From positions 5,427,625-5,491,624 of the forward strand of contig NZ_MPPL01000001.1 of assembly GCF_001911425.1 (NCBI RefSeq): a DNA stretch of 64,000 nucleotides, given 5' to 3'. This DNA is from Mucilaginibacter polytrichastri (GTDB lineage: Bacteria > Bacteroidota > Bacteroidia > Sphingobacteriales > Sphingobacteriaceae). This document shows positions 40,160 through 48,286 of the stretch, in pieces; positions within the stretch are counted from its first letter, which is position 1; every line of letters starts with the position of its first letter. The position numbers and the translations under genes are program-made. The notes under the pieces are model-generated. The model saw only the letters and a program-made list of their open reading frames with translations, was not told the DNA's origin and made no database searches.

Positions 40160-41317
40160 ATGACTCCGTTTAAAAAAACTATATTATTTCTGCATCGCTG
40201 GCTCGGTTTCATTACCGGGCTGGTAGTGTTTATTGTAAGCATAACCGGTTGTATCTTCTGCTTTCAGGACGAGATACAGGATGCCCTTTACAGCTACAGG
40301 CATGTGGAGGCCAGCACTCAACCTTACCTTGCACCTTCTGTATTAAAGCAAAAAGCCATTGCCCAATACCCGGGCGCTACGGCTGGTTTCATTACTTACT
40401 ATGGTAAAGACCGCCCGGCCGGTGTATTGGTAAACACCAAAAAAGAGGGCTTTTTAGCGGTTTATTTTAACCCTTACACGGGCAAAAATTTACACTCGGA
40501 GGTATATGCCAAAAACCTTTTTATTATTGTTGAGTACATCCACCTTTACCTGTTGTTGCCACCCAAAATAGGCGGCATGATCGTGGGCGTTTCGGTAATA
40601 ATATTTGTGGCTATTATGATTACCGGGATTGTGCTTTGGTGGCCCAAACGTAAATCAGACCGCAAGCGCAGTTTCAACATAAAATGGGGGGCTAAATGGC
40701 GACGCGTAAACTATGACCTCCATAATGTACTCGGATTTTATGCTACCGCAATAGCCATTATCCTGGCTATATCCGGCGTGGCCATTGCTTTTGATTGGGT
40801 ACGCGAAGGGATTTACAAGGCGGGTAACCTCGGTAAAACTTACCCGCAGGAGAAATTGGTGCTCAAGTCAGATTCGTTACAAAAAGCAAAAGCGGTAACC
40901 TATCCTGTTACCGACAGAGCTTTTGTATATGCACAGCAACAGAGCCCGCAAGCGCAAATGTTTTCCATATATACAGACGATGCTGCAAGTGGCCTAATCA
41001 GCGTTACCGCTTATGAAAAAACATTCCGCTATGCCTACAGCGATGAATATAGTTTTGACAAGTATACCGGCAAACTATTAAAGGTGATGCCTAATGCCAA
41101 AAAGAGCATGGGCCTTAAGCTTAATGATATGAACTACGATATCCACGTAGGGCAGATATTAGGTTTAACAGGTAAGATCATTGCTTTTTTAGCCAGTTTA
41201 ATCTGCGCCAGTTTACCAATTACCGGTTTTATTATCTGGCTGGGCAAACGCAAAAAGCCTAAAACTAAAAAGGTAAGGCACGCCGTTGATAGGCGGGCAA
41301 AGCATACGGTTTCCTAG
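40160..41317 (+). CDS. PepSY-associated TM-helix protein (siderophore iron-reductase type)
   Basis: Inner-membrane protein of 385 residues with four main helices (about 12-35, 135-165, 195-215, 335-360). TILFLHRWLGFITGLVVFIV is the standard PepSY_TM start; conserved His residues in the helices (LHRWLG, EYIHLY, DLHNVLG, DIHVGQILGL) could bind haem or metal. Related FoxB/PiuB-like proteins reduce iron from siderophores in the periplasm. It follows the TonB receptor by 2 bp and ends in a very basic tail (GKRKKPKTKKVRH), so the pair forms one iron-uptake operon. Confidence 0.9.
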   Translation: MTPFKKTILFLHRWLGFITGLVVFIVSITGCIFCFQDEIQDALYSYRHVEASTQPYLAPSVLKQKAIAQYPGATAGFITYYGKDRPAGVLVNTKKEGFLAVYFNPYTGKNLHSEVYAKNLFIIVEYIHLYLLLPPKIGGMIVGVSVIIFVAIMITGIVLWWPKRKSDRKRSFNIKWGAKWRRVNYDLHNVLGFYATAIAIILAISGVAIAFDWVREGIYKAGNLGKTYPQEKLVLKSDSLQKAKAVTYPVTDRAFVYAQQQSPQAQMFSIYTDDAASGLISVTAYEKTFRYAYSDEYSFDKYTGKLLKVMPNAKKSMGLKLNDMNYDIHVGQILGLTGKIIAFLASLICASLPITGFIIWLGKRKKPKTKKVRHAVDRRAKHTVS

Positions 41318-41433
41318 AAGAGTGCTGTCATCCTAAGCAATAATCATTAAGTTAAGGAATAAGGTAGCTCGTAAAGGGGCTTAATTTAATGACATTGCTC
41401 AGAGCAGATGGCATCCATTAGCATAAACAAAAT

Positions 41434-41470
41434 AAAAAAGGGTCACGATTAATTTATCGGGACCCTTTTT
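41434..41470. terminator. Bidirectional terminator between the PepSY and rng genes
   Basis: AAAAAGGGTC-CGAT pairs with ATCG-GACCCTTTTT; A-run and T-run flank it. The gap 41318-41433 before it contains a degenerate inverted repeat (GTCATCCTAAGCAAT with ATTGCTCAGAGCAGATGGC). Confidence 0.8.
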
Positions 41471-41503
41471 ATTTTCACATTGGCAAATTGCCAAATCAAC
41501 AAA

Positions 41504-43054
41504 TTATAACTTAATTTCTTCGTCTTTGGTGTTGAAGAAATGGAACTCTGTAATCTGGTAGGCTGGATTGCTCTTCACCTTTATCCACTGGCCATATTTA
41601 AAATACCATTTAATCTGGCGTGTAAAAATTCCCTTTTTAATGTATGCCTCAATGTATGGGTGCACACATAATGTAATCTTTTTCTCGTTTTGCTCAACCA
41701 GTATATAATTGAAATTGGTTTCAATATCATCCAGCAGCAAAATGCTTGGCCTTATAGTGCCTGTGCCATGGCATGCCGGGCAAACTTCGCTGGTTACAAT
41801 GTTCATCTCCGGGCGAACGCGTTGCCTGGTGATCTGTACCAACCCAAATTTACTTGGCGGCAATATCGTGTGCTTAGCACGGTCGTGAGCCATTTCGCCA
41901 CGCAGATAGTCAAACAGATCCTTGCGGTTGGTTGGCTTGTGCATGTCAATAAAGTCAATCACTACAATACCGCCCATATCGCGTAGCCTAAGCTGGCGGG
42001 CAATTTCGCGTGCGGCTTCTTTATTAACCTGGTAAGCATTCTCCTCCTGGTTTTCTTTACTAGCTGTACGGTTACCGCTGTTTACGTCAATAACGTGCAG
42101 GGCTTCTGTATGCTCAATAACCAGGTAAGCGCCACCGGCCAGGTTCACGGTTTTACCAAAGGCAGATTTAATCTGTTTATCAACACCGTAGTGCTCAAAA
42201 ATTGGCTCTTTGTGCTTGTGCAGGCGAACTATACTTTCAAGATCAGGGGATATCTCGTGTACGTATGATTTCACCTCCTCATAGATCGAGTTGTCGTTTA
42301 CATAAATATGCTGAAAGTCGGGATTTAAAATATCCCTCAATAGCGTTGATGTACGATCAATCTCGCCTAAAATCTTTTTCGAAGGCTCCGTTGTGGGCAG
42401 CCTTGTAATAAAAGTTTCCCACTTCGACACTAAGTCGAGCAGGTCCTTTTGCAATTCTACTACGCCTTTATCTTCAGAAACTGTACGGATAATTACACCA
42501 AAATTCTTTGGTTTAATACTTTCTACAATTTTGCGCAACCGCGTACGCTCAGTATTGCTTTTTATCTTTTTAGAGATAGATATAGCCTCTGAGAATGGGA
42601 CAAGCACAACATAACGGCCTGCGATAGACAGGTCGGAACTTAGGCGTGGCCCTTTGGTTGAAATTGGCTCCTTAGCGATCTGCACCGGTATGAGCTGATT
42701 TTTGGTAACCACATCGGATATTTTACCCGTTTTGTTGATGTCGAGTTCGGCTTTAAAGTTATCCAGCAATTTAGCCTGATAACTACCGCCACGCACCTGT
42801 TTGGTTAGTTTTAATAAGCTTTGTACCTGTGGGCCCAGATCAAGGTAATGCAAAAAAGCATCCTTCTCGTATCCTACATCCACAAAGGCAGCATTAAGCC
42901 CTGGCATAATCTTTTTGATGCGGCCAAGGTAAATATCACCAACGGTATAATTGTTAGTGATTTGCTCTTTATGGAGTTCTACAAGTTGTTTATCCTGTAA
43001 TAAGGCAATAGTAGCCCCGTTTGGGGATGAATCGATAATTAATTCTTTTACCAA
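41504..43054 (-). CDS. rng: Ribonuclease G/E
   Basis: Endoribonuclease of the RNase E/G family, 516 residues, which trims 5S/16S rRNA precursors and degrades mRNA at single-stranded AU-rich sites. Order: S1 RNA-binding domain (about 38-120; VGDIYLGRIKKIMPGLNAAFVDVG in part), 5'-sensor/RNase H-like region, DNase I-like catalytic domain with D residues in HVIDVNSGNR and VVIDFIDMH, and the zinc-link CPACHGTG. It lacks the long disordered degradosome scaffold of E. coli RNase E, so it is RNase G-like. A separate terminator between this gene and the small peptide gene upstream implies its own promoter. Confidence 0.96.
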   Translation of the reverse strand: MVKELIIDSSPNGATIALLQDKQLVELHKEQITNNYTVGDIYLGRIKKIMPGLNAAFVDVGYEKDAFLHYLDLGPQVQSLLKLTKQVRGGSYQAKLLDNFKAELDINKTGKISDVVTKNQLIPVQIAKEPISTKGPRLSSDLSIAGRYVVLVPFSEAISISKKIKSNTERTRLRKIVESIKPKNFGVIIRTVSEDKGVVELQKDLLDLVSKWETFITRLPTTEPSKKILGEIDRTSTLLRDILNPDFQHIYVNDNSIYEEVKSYVHEISPDLESIVRLHKHKEPIFEHYGVDKQIKSAFGKTVNLAGGAYLVIEHTEALHVIDVNSGNRTASKENQEENAYQVNKEAAREIARQLRLRDMGGIVVIDFIDMHKPTNRKDLFDYLRGEMAHDRAKHTILPPSKFGLVQITRQRVRPEMNIVTSEVCPACHGTGTIRPSILLLDDIETNFNYILVEQNEKKITLCVHPYIEAYIKKGIFTRQIKWYFKYGQWIKVKSNPAYQITEFHFFNTKDEEIKL

Positions 43055-43112
43055 CTGCTACTCCATTTCTTATATTGCGATTTGCATCGCAAAAAGGTAA
43101 AACAAAAACAAA

Positions 43113-43145
43113 AAAAATTTACCTGCCTTAAAAAAAGGCAGGTAA
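43113..43145 (-). terminator. Terminator of the small basic peptide gene
   Basis: Minus-strand TACCTGCCTT pairs with AAGGCAGGTA around a T-rich loop, followed by AAATTTTTTTTG. Confidence 0.8.
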
Positions 43146-43160
43146 CAAAGCTAATGTAGC

Positions 43161-43250
43161 TTATTTCTTTTTATGTCTGTTTTTTCTTAAACGTTTTTTC
43201 CGTTTGTGAGTAGCCATTTTATGGCGCTTACGTTTTTTACCGCTTGGCAT
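43161..43250 (-). CDS. 29-residue basic peptide, bS22/mS38 (AURKAIP1/COX24)-like
   Basis: Very small, extremely basic protein: MPSGKKRKRHKMATHK followed by RKKRLRKNRHKKK (29 residues, 22 Lys/Arg/His). It is too short for routine ORF calling but has a clear ATG, a clean stop and its own terminator, and sits between rng and the TPR/HU genes. The KM-x-x-HK-x-[RK]-KR pattern matches the AURKAIP1/COX24 domain, found in mitochondrial mS38 and mycobacterial bS22, which bind the small ribosomal subunit. I infer a ribosomal small-subunit peptide; the family match is from memory of the motif. Confidence 0.72.
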   Translation of the reverse strand: MPSGKKRKRHKMATHKRKKRLRKNRHKKK

Positions 43251-43272
43251 AATTTAATTTTTTTATTGTTAA

Positions 43273-44133
43273 TTAATCTTTTAATTCTTTGATAAACTGA
43301 TCAATGCGCTGTCCAAATGCCGGGTCTGGCATCATTTCTTTGCATTTCTGATAAGCCTCAATAGCTTCTTTTTTCATACCCAGCTGCTTATAGCTTTCTG
43401 CCAGGTAAAAGTAGGGCTCAACCTCAGGTTTTTGTGCAATCACCGTTTTAAACCTTATAACTGCTTTATCATACTGTCCAGATTTCATTGCAAACTGGCC
43501 CAGGTTAATATTAGCGTTATGGTTGGCGGGGTCTTGCTTTACCACATCAAGCAATAAACTAATTCCCTGCATCGGGCTTGGCGCGCCACCGTTTACATAG
43601 GCAATACCTAAGCCGGCTTCTGCATCCAAATTCTGGGGTTTTAGTTTTCTTGCATGCTCAAAGGCTTCTACCGCATTTGCCACATAAGCGGGTTGTACGG
43701 CAGTATCCTGTGTAAATTTATAAGCATCGTTGAAACGATTACCGGCGTTTAACCACTGTTGAAAATCATTGCTCTTACGGGCAAGGTCAAGGTAGTAAAA
43801 TGCTGCTGGCGCGGGCTGATTTACATCGTCCCACTGTTGTGCTAGTTGTTTCTTAACTGCCAGTTTAGCTGCACCCTCTGGGGCTTTGCTCAGCTGGTCT
43901 TCTAAGGTTGCAATTTTGCCCGCTAATGCAGGGCCAACTGCTGCTTTTGCACTGGCTGATATCGCTTCTACACTTACCTGGGTAACAGGGCGGCTGGTTT
44001 CTTTACTAGCCATTACACCGTTACTGTGTCCAGATTCGTCTTTAGGTTTTATCAGCCCTTTAACCGGTAATGAATACAAATAGCCCATTACAGCAACAAC
44101 TGCAATAACAATAACTATTTGTTTCTTATTCAT
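43273..44133 (-). CDS. Tetratricopeptide-repeat protein with N-terminal membrane anchor
   Basis: Protein of 286 residues. One transmembrane helix near the N-terminus (about 5-21, IVIVIAVVAVMGYLYSL) is followed by a Lys/Ser-rich linker and, from about residue 110, four to five TPR-like helix pairs (DLARKSNDFQQWLNAGNRF, AVEAFEHARKLKPQNLDAEAGLGIAYVNG, ANINLGQFAMKSGQYDKAVIRFKTVI in outline, and EPYFYLAESYKQLGMKKEAIEAYQKC). TPRs scaffold protein complexes. It lies 8 bp after the HU gene, probably in one transcript; partner unknown. Confidence 0.87.
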   Translation of the reverse strand: MNKKQIVIVIAVVAVMGYLYSLPVKGLIKPKDESGHSNGVMASKETSRPVTQVSVEAISASAKAAVGPALAGKIATLEDQLSKAPEGAAKLAVKKQLAQQWDDVNQPAPAAFYYLDLARKSNDFQQWLNAGNRFNDAYKFTQDTAVQPAYVANAVEAFEHARKLKPQNLDAEAGLGIAYVNGGAPSPMQGISLLLDVVKQDPANHNANINLGQFAMKSGQYDKAVIRFKTVIAQKPEVEPYFYLAESYKQLGMKKEAIEAYQKCKEMMPDPAFGQRIDQFIKELKD

Positions 44134-44141
44134 GCTATAAA

Positions 44142-44441
44142 TTATTTGCTTGCTTTAGTCTTGTTTCCTGTTTTAACTTTCTCAACAAAAGTTTTTGCGG
44201 GTTTAAAACTTGGTACAAAATGCTCTGGTATAATAATAGCAGTATTTTTTGAAATATTACGCGCTGTTTTTTTAGCTCTTTTCTTAACTACAAAACTACC
44301 GAAACCTCTCACATATACATTTTCGCCACCTACCATAGAGGTTTTTACTACTTTAAAAAATGCCTCAACAGTTTCTTGAACGTCCATTTTCTCGATACCT
44401 GTTTTAGATGAGATCTCAGCTATAATCTCTGCCTTGGTCAT
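44142..44441 (-). CDS. HU-family DNA-binding protein
   Basis: Nucleoid protein of the HU/IHF family, 99 residues. The N-terminal helix pair MTKAEIIAEISSKTGIEK, the VYVRGFGSFVVKKRAKKTARN arm region (quoted in part) and the PAKTF motif are all intact. HU bends and packs DNA non-specifically. It is divergent from mutY across 160 bp and shares a transcript with the TPR gene. Confidence 0.96.
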   Translation of the reverse strand: MTKAEIIAEISSKTGIEKMDVQETVEAFFKVVKTSMVGGENVYVRGFGSFVVKKRAKKTARNISKNTAIIIPEHFVPSFKPAKTFVEKVKTGNKTKASK

Positions 44442-44491
44442 ACCTTATTTTCTTTTAATTATATGTTAACTACTTAACTGTTTTGGGGTTG

Positions 44492-44499
44492 CAAAAGTA
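44492..44499 (-). promoter_or_regulatory. -7 box TACTTTTG of the HU gene
   Basis: Minus-strand TACTTTTG about 50 nt before the HU ATG, giving a normal-length leader, in contrast to the nearby mutY promoter. Confidence 0.5.
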
Positions 44500-44589
44500 T
44501 GGGTTTATATGGAAACATTGAAATAAAACGCTTTATTTTTTTTGTAAGGCTTTAAAATGCCTGTATAATGCCATTCTGCTGACAATAGT

Positions 44590-44597
44590 TACTTTTG
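44590..44597 (+). promoter_or_regulatory. -7 box TACTTTTG of mutY
   Basis: TACTTTTG ends 6 nt before the ATG at 44604, so the mRNA should begin at or within a few bases of the start codon. This decides against the upstream TTG at 44595. Confidence 0.6.
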
Positions 44598-44603
44598 TTA
44601 TTG

Positions 44604-45674
44604 ATGAATTTTTCTGACGAAATTACCAATTGGTACAATGCCAACAAACGCGACCTTCCGTGGCGTAACACTACTGATGCTTACACCATTTGGCTCTCTG
44701 AGATTATATTACAGCAAACCCGTGTAGAGCAGGGAATGCCTTATTTTTATCGTTTTTTAGAGCGTTATCCCAACGTTGCCGCTTTTGCCGCCGCGCACGA
44801 AGATGATATCTTAAAATTATGGCAAGGGCTGGGTTATTACTCGCGCGGCCGTAATATGCTTAGCACCGCGCGGCTTGTAAATGAGCAATATAAGGGCACG
44901 TTTCCAACCCGTTATAATGAGCTGATAAAGCTAAAAGGAATAGGCGAATACACCGCTGCAGCTATCGCATCTTTTGCTGCTAATGAGGCCAAAGCCGTGG
45001 TTGATGGTAACGTATACCGGGTACTGGCCAGGTACTTTGGTATTAGTGAACCTATCAACTCAACCAAAGGCAAAAAGCTGTTTCAGGAAACAGCAAATAG
45101 TATCCTGAATATGGAACACGCAGGCATCCATAACCAGGCCATGATGGAGCTTGGGGCGATAATCTGTAAGCCTAAAAATCCCGCTTGTGGCATTTGCCCG
45201 GTAAATACAGGTTGCTACGCTTTTTTAAACAATGCAGCCACGCAATTACCTGTAAAACTTAAAACAGTTAAGGTGCGCGAACGTTACCTCAATTATTTTT
45301 TAATAACCGATGGCGACAAAATTTTGATGAAAAAAAGAGGGATGGGCGATATATGGGCAAATATGTATGATATGCCACTGATTGAAACCTCTGAAATGTT
45401 AACCCCGCATGAAGTATTACAACTAAGCGAGGCCATTGAATATTTTGGTACGGATGCCGAAATATTAGAAGTTTCGGGCCCCGTAAAACACATGCTTACA
45501 CACCAGCGGCTTAAAGTTAATTTTATAAAAATAGACAGCAAAAAGATCAAATTACAGCAAGAGTGGTTTTACATAGAAGTAGAAAATTTAAAAAAAATAG
45601 CGATGCCTCAAATCATTTTTATATTTTTAACTAATATTTTTACATTTAAAAATAATTTCCCTTTTTCTAATTAA
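44604..45674 (+). CDS. mutY: A/G-specific adenine DNA glycosylase
   Basis: Removes adenine mispaired with 8-oxoguanine, 356 residues from the ATG at 44604. HhH-GPD fold with LSEIILQQTRVEQGMPYF and the hairpin LKGIGEYTAAAIASFA, catalytic Asp in AVVDGNVYRVLARYF, and the 4Fe-4S cluster CKPKNPACGICPVNTGC (C-x6-C-x2-C-x5-C). The C-terminal NUDIX-like domain (about 230-335) recognises 8-oxoG, with VKHMLTHQRLKV. The last 20 residues are Phe/Asn-rich and AT-coded. ssb follows after 5 bp, so the two are co-transcribed. Confidence 0.97.
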   Translation: MNFSDEITNWYNANKRDLPWRNTTDAYTIWLSEIILQQTRVEQGMPYFYRFLERYPNVAAFAAAHEDDILKLWQGLGYYSRGRNMLSTARLVNEQYKGTFPTRYNELIKLKGIGEYTAAAIASFAANEAKAVVDGNVYRVLARYFGISEPINSTKGKKLFQETANSILNMEHAGIHNQAMMELGAIICKPKNPACGICPVNTGCYAFLNNAATQLPVKLKTVKVRERYLNYFLITDGDKILMKKRGMGDIWANMYDMPLIETSEMLTPHEVLQLSEAIEYFGTDAEILEVSGPVKHMLTHQRLKVNFIKIDSKKIKLQQEWFYIEVENLKKIAMPQIIFIFLTNIFTFKNNFPFSN

Positions 45675-45679
45675 ACTTT

Positions 45680-46096
45680 ATGTCAGGAATAAACAAAGTA
45701 ATACTCGTGGGCCATTTGGGTAAAGACCCAGAAATACGCCATCTGGAAGGCGGTGTTGCGGTAGCGAGTTTCCCTTTAGCCACCTCAGAAACATTTAACA
45801 AGGATGGTAAAAAAGTGGAGCAAACCGAATGGCATAATATTGTAATGTGGCGCGGCCTTGCAGATGTTGCAGCCAAGTATCTGCAAAAAGGGAAATTAGT
45901 TTATATTGAAGGGAAATTAAGAACCCGCTCTTTTGAAGATAAAGAGGGGATAAAAAAATATACCACCGAAGTAGTTGCCGAAAACTTTACCATGCTGGGC
46001 CGAAAAAGTGATTTTGAGAACGAAGGCTCTAAGCAACCGAAACCAAATGATGTTGGCGCAGGCTTTAATGACGACAATGAAGACCTGCCTTTCTAA
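45680..46096 (+). CDS. ssb: Single-stranded DNA-binding protein
   Basis: Homotetrameric OB-fold protein that covers single-stranded DNA in replication and repair, 138 residues. NKVILVGHLGKDPEIRHLEGG and WHNIVMWRGLADVAAKYLQKGKLVYIEGKL (quoted in part) are the family core (about 1-108); the acidic tail ends DNEDLPF, the interaction tip bound by repair and replication proteins. It starts 5 bp after mutY, and a terminator follows. Confidence 0.97.
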   Translation: MSGINKVILVGHLGKDPEIRHLEGGVAVASFPLATSETFNKDGKKVEQTEWHNIVMWRGLADVAAKYLQKGKLVYIEGKLRTRSFEDKEGIKKYTTEVVAENFTMLGRKSDFENEGSKQPKPNDVGAGFNDDNEDLPF

Positions 46097-46118
46097 CCAA
46101 TTATAAACCAATTGAGTA

Positions 46119-46142
46119 GCCCCGGTATCCATCGGGGTTTTT
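46119..46142 (+). terminator. Intrinsic terminator of mutY-ssb
   Basis: CCCCG (46120-46124) pairs with CGGGG (46133-46137), followed by six T. Confidence 0.8.
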
Positions 46143-46190
46143 TATTTCCCATGCTTTTTTGCTTATATTAACCATCTCAACCTCAGCAAT

Positions 46191-47692
46191 ATGAAGCATC
46201 GTTTTACTTATATTTTTCTTTTTCTTTTTCCGGTTTTTTGTATGGCGCAAACAGCCCCGCAAATTGCCGCCTTTGACCAATATGTGCAAAAAGGGGTTAA
46301 CGATTGGAAGATACCGGGCCTGGCCATTATTGTTGTAAAAGATAACCAGGTTGTATTTAAAAAAGGGTACGGTGTATTGGAACAGGGCAAGCCGGATAAG
46401 GTGAATACCCAAAGCATGTTTGCCATAGCATCAACCACAAAAGCTATTACGGCGGCCTGCGCAGGCATATTGGTTGACGAGGGTAAACTGCACTGGGATG
46501 ATAAGGTAACCGATTACCTGCCCGACTTTGAACTATACGACCCTTATGTAACCCGCGAAATAACCGTGCGCGATTTATTTTTGCATGACAGCGGCGTAGG
46601 CAATACCGATTACCTGTGGGGATTTATGAATATACCAGCCGACGAGATATTGCACAGGTTGCGGTTGGTTAAGCCCCAGTATGGTTTCCGTGCAGGGTTT
46701 GTGTATCAGAATATATTTTACCTGGCTGCGGGTAAGGTAATTGAAAAAGCAAGCGGTATGCCCTGGGAAACCTTCATTAAAACCAGAATTTTTGAACCGC
46801 TGGGCATGGCGCGTACTGTACCTCTTATTAAATATACCAAAGGCTTGGGCAACCTCACCTCGGCCCATATGAAGATTGACAGCGTTATTAAAATAATACC
46901 GCTTGATGAAACGATGGGATTGGCCCTGCAGGCGGTGTATGGTCATGCGTGGATGATATGGGCAAATGGGTTAGGTGCATGCTGGATAGCAGCAAATACG
47001 GCAGCAACAAGCGCCTGTTAAAGCCGGAGACCTGGGCCTACATGCTGGAGCCGCATACTTTTGTAAGCAAAGAAGAATTTTATACTACCGCACAGCTAAC
47101 CCACCCGCATTGGATGACCTATGGCCTGGGCTGGTTTCAGCAGGATTATAAGGGAGAAATGGTAAATTTCCATACCGGAAGCCTTAGCGGGTTAATTGCT
47201 ATTAACGGTATGCTGGTTGACAAAAAAATGGGCGTATACATACTGGCCAACCTCGACCATGCCGAACTACGCCATGCCCTGATGTTTAAAGCCTTTGATA
47301 CCTTTGCCCTTGGAGGTGATACCGACTGGAGCACCGCCTTTTTAAAACTATACAAAGGCATACAGGACAAACAAGCCAAGGCCGAAAAAGCTGAGATTGC
47401 CAAACGTGTAATGGGCACCAAGCCCACGCTGCCATTAAACAGCTATGCAGGTAAATATACCGATCCGCTGTATGGCGAAATCAACGTTAAGGTTGATAAA
47501 GACGCCCTGGTGCTAGATATTAACCACATTTTAACGGCGACCGTAAACCACTGGCATTATGACACTTTTGTTGGCGATTACAGCAATATCTCCTATGGCA
47601 AAGCCGGTGTAAATTTTACCCTCGACCCATACGAAGGTAAAGTAAGCGCCATCACGGTAGACGGGCTTACACTAAACAGGGTAGCACAATAA
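46191..47692 (+). pseudogene. Serine hydrolase (class C beta-lactamase fold) with a frameshift
   Basis: Two frames make one protein of about 500 residues. The first (46191-47021) has a signal peptide (IFLFLFPVFCMAQ), the nucleophile motif S-T-T-K in AIASTTKAIT and a YQN second motif in FVYQNIFYL. From about 46910 the homology moves to the other frame, which reads NDGIGPAGGVWSCVDDMGKW and continues to 47692 with a HTGSLSG third motif and a C-terminal DUF3471-like domain. Restoring one A in the run GATGAAACGATGG (46905-46917) would rejoin them, giving DENDGIGPAGG. It could be a real inactivating mutation, phase-variable A-tract or sequencing error. The full-length paralogue at 50534 shows the intact layout. 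Confidence 0.85.
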
Positions 47693-47694
47693 TT

Positions 47695-48186
47695 TTATTT
47701 TTTCTGGAACCATGTAATACCTGTACAATCTGCATTAGGCGGGCAATTAATCAACATGGATAAAGAATCCTTTTTTGTAGTAAACCCTATCGAAAAAGTA
47801 TTAGCACCCAATTGTCCAACGTTAACCAACTGGCTTTCGGGCACCGGGGTTGTGCCGTTATCTTTAATACTATAGCCGGTTACATTGCTAAACACCAACT
47901 GATTGCTTGTTAGTGCGTACTTACCGGTACTTTTATAGGTATACCCTACAATTTGATTATTTACCGGGTCTATCACCGCAAATTTTGATTCGAACGTGCC
48001 ATCCTGATTAAAGATGTAAACCTGGCTGCGCCCTGTGGCACTTGGATAAATCTGGGGGTTTTCCCAGGTGCCAACAATGGCTTCATTGTTGGTTTTGGCA
48101 ACATTGTTTTTTGTTGAGTCTTTTTTACAGCTCTGAATAATAACAAACGCCAGCACAGTGGCAATCAAAAACATAATTGGTTTCAT
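47695..48186 (-). CDS. Small lipoprotein, lipocalin-like
   Basis: Lipoprotein of 163 residues; the ATG at 48186 gives a clean signal (FLIATVLAFVIIQSC) with Cys18-region lipidation, whereas the longer frame from 48234 would put 16 polar residues before it. The mature part resembles lipocalin-like DUFs of Bacteroidota: AIVGTWENPQIYPS, SQVYIFNQDGTFESKF, TGKYALTSNQLVFSNV, ending FSIGFTTKKDSLSMLI. Function unknown. Convergent with the frameshifted hydrolase, stop codons two bases apart. Confidence 0.78.
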   Translation of the reverse strand: MKPIMFLIATVLAFVIIQSCKKDSTKNNVAKTNNEAIVGTWENPQIYPSATGRSQVYIFNQDGTFESKFAVIDPVNNQIVGYTYKSTGKYALTSNQLVFSNVTGYSIKDNGTTPVPESQLVNVGQLGANTFSIGFTTKKDSLSMLINCPPNADCTGITWFQKK

Positions 48187-48242
48187 AATAAGTGGTTTAT
48201 ATTTATTACGATGGCAATTAGTTTTATGCAACAACTAATTGC

Positions 48243-48275
48243 AAAAAAGGCCCCGATAAATCGAAGGCCTTTTGA
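48243..48275 (-). terminator. Terminator of the S9 peptidase gene
   Basis: AAAAGGCC pairs with GGCCTTTT across a 13-nt loop, with an A/T tail; just beyond the stop codon of the minus-strand gene. Confidence 0.75.
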
Positions 48276-48286
48276 AATTTTATTTT

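Noticed and set aside
40160..41317. PepSY protein as part of an antibiotic-resistance locus with the serine hydrolase
   Set aside because: The gene follows a siderophore receptor by 2 bp, so an iron-uptake role explains it better; the hydrolase is 4 kb away and on the other strand.
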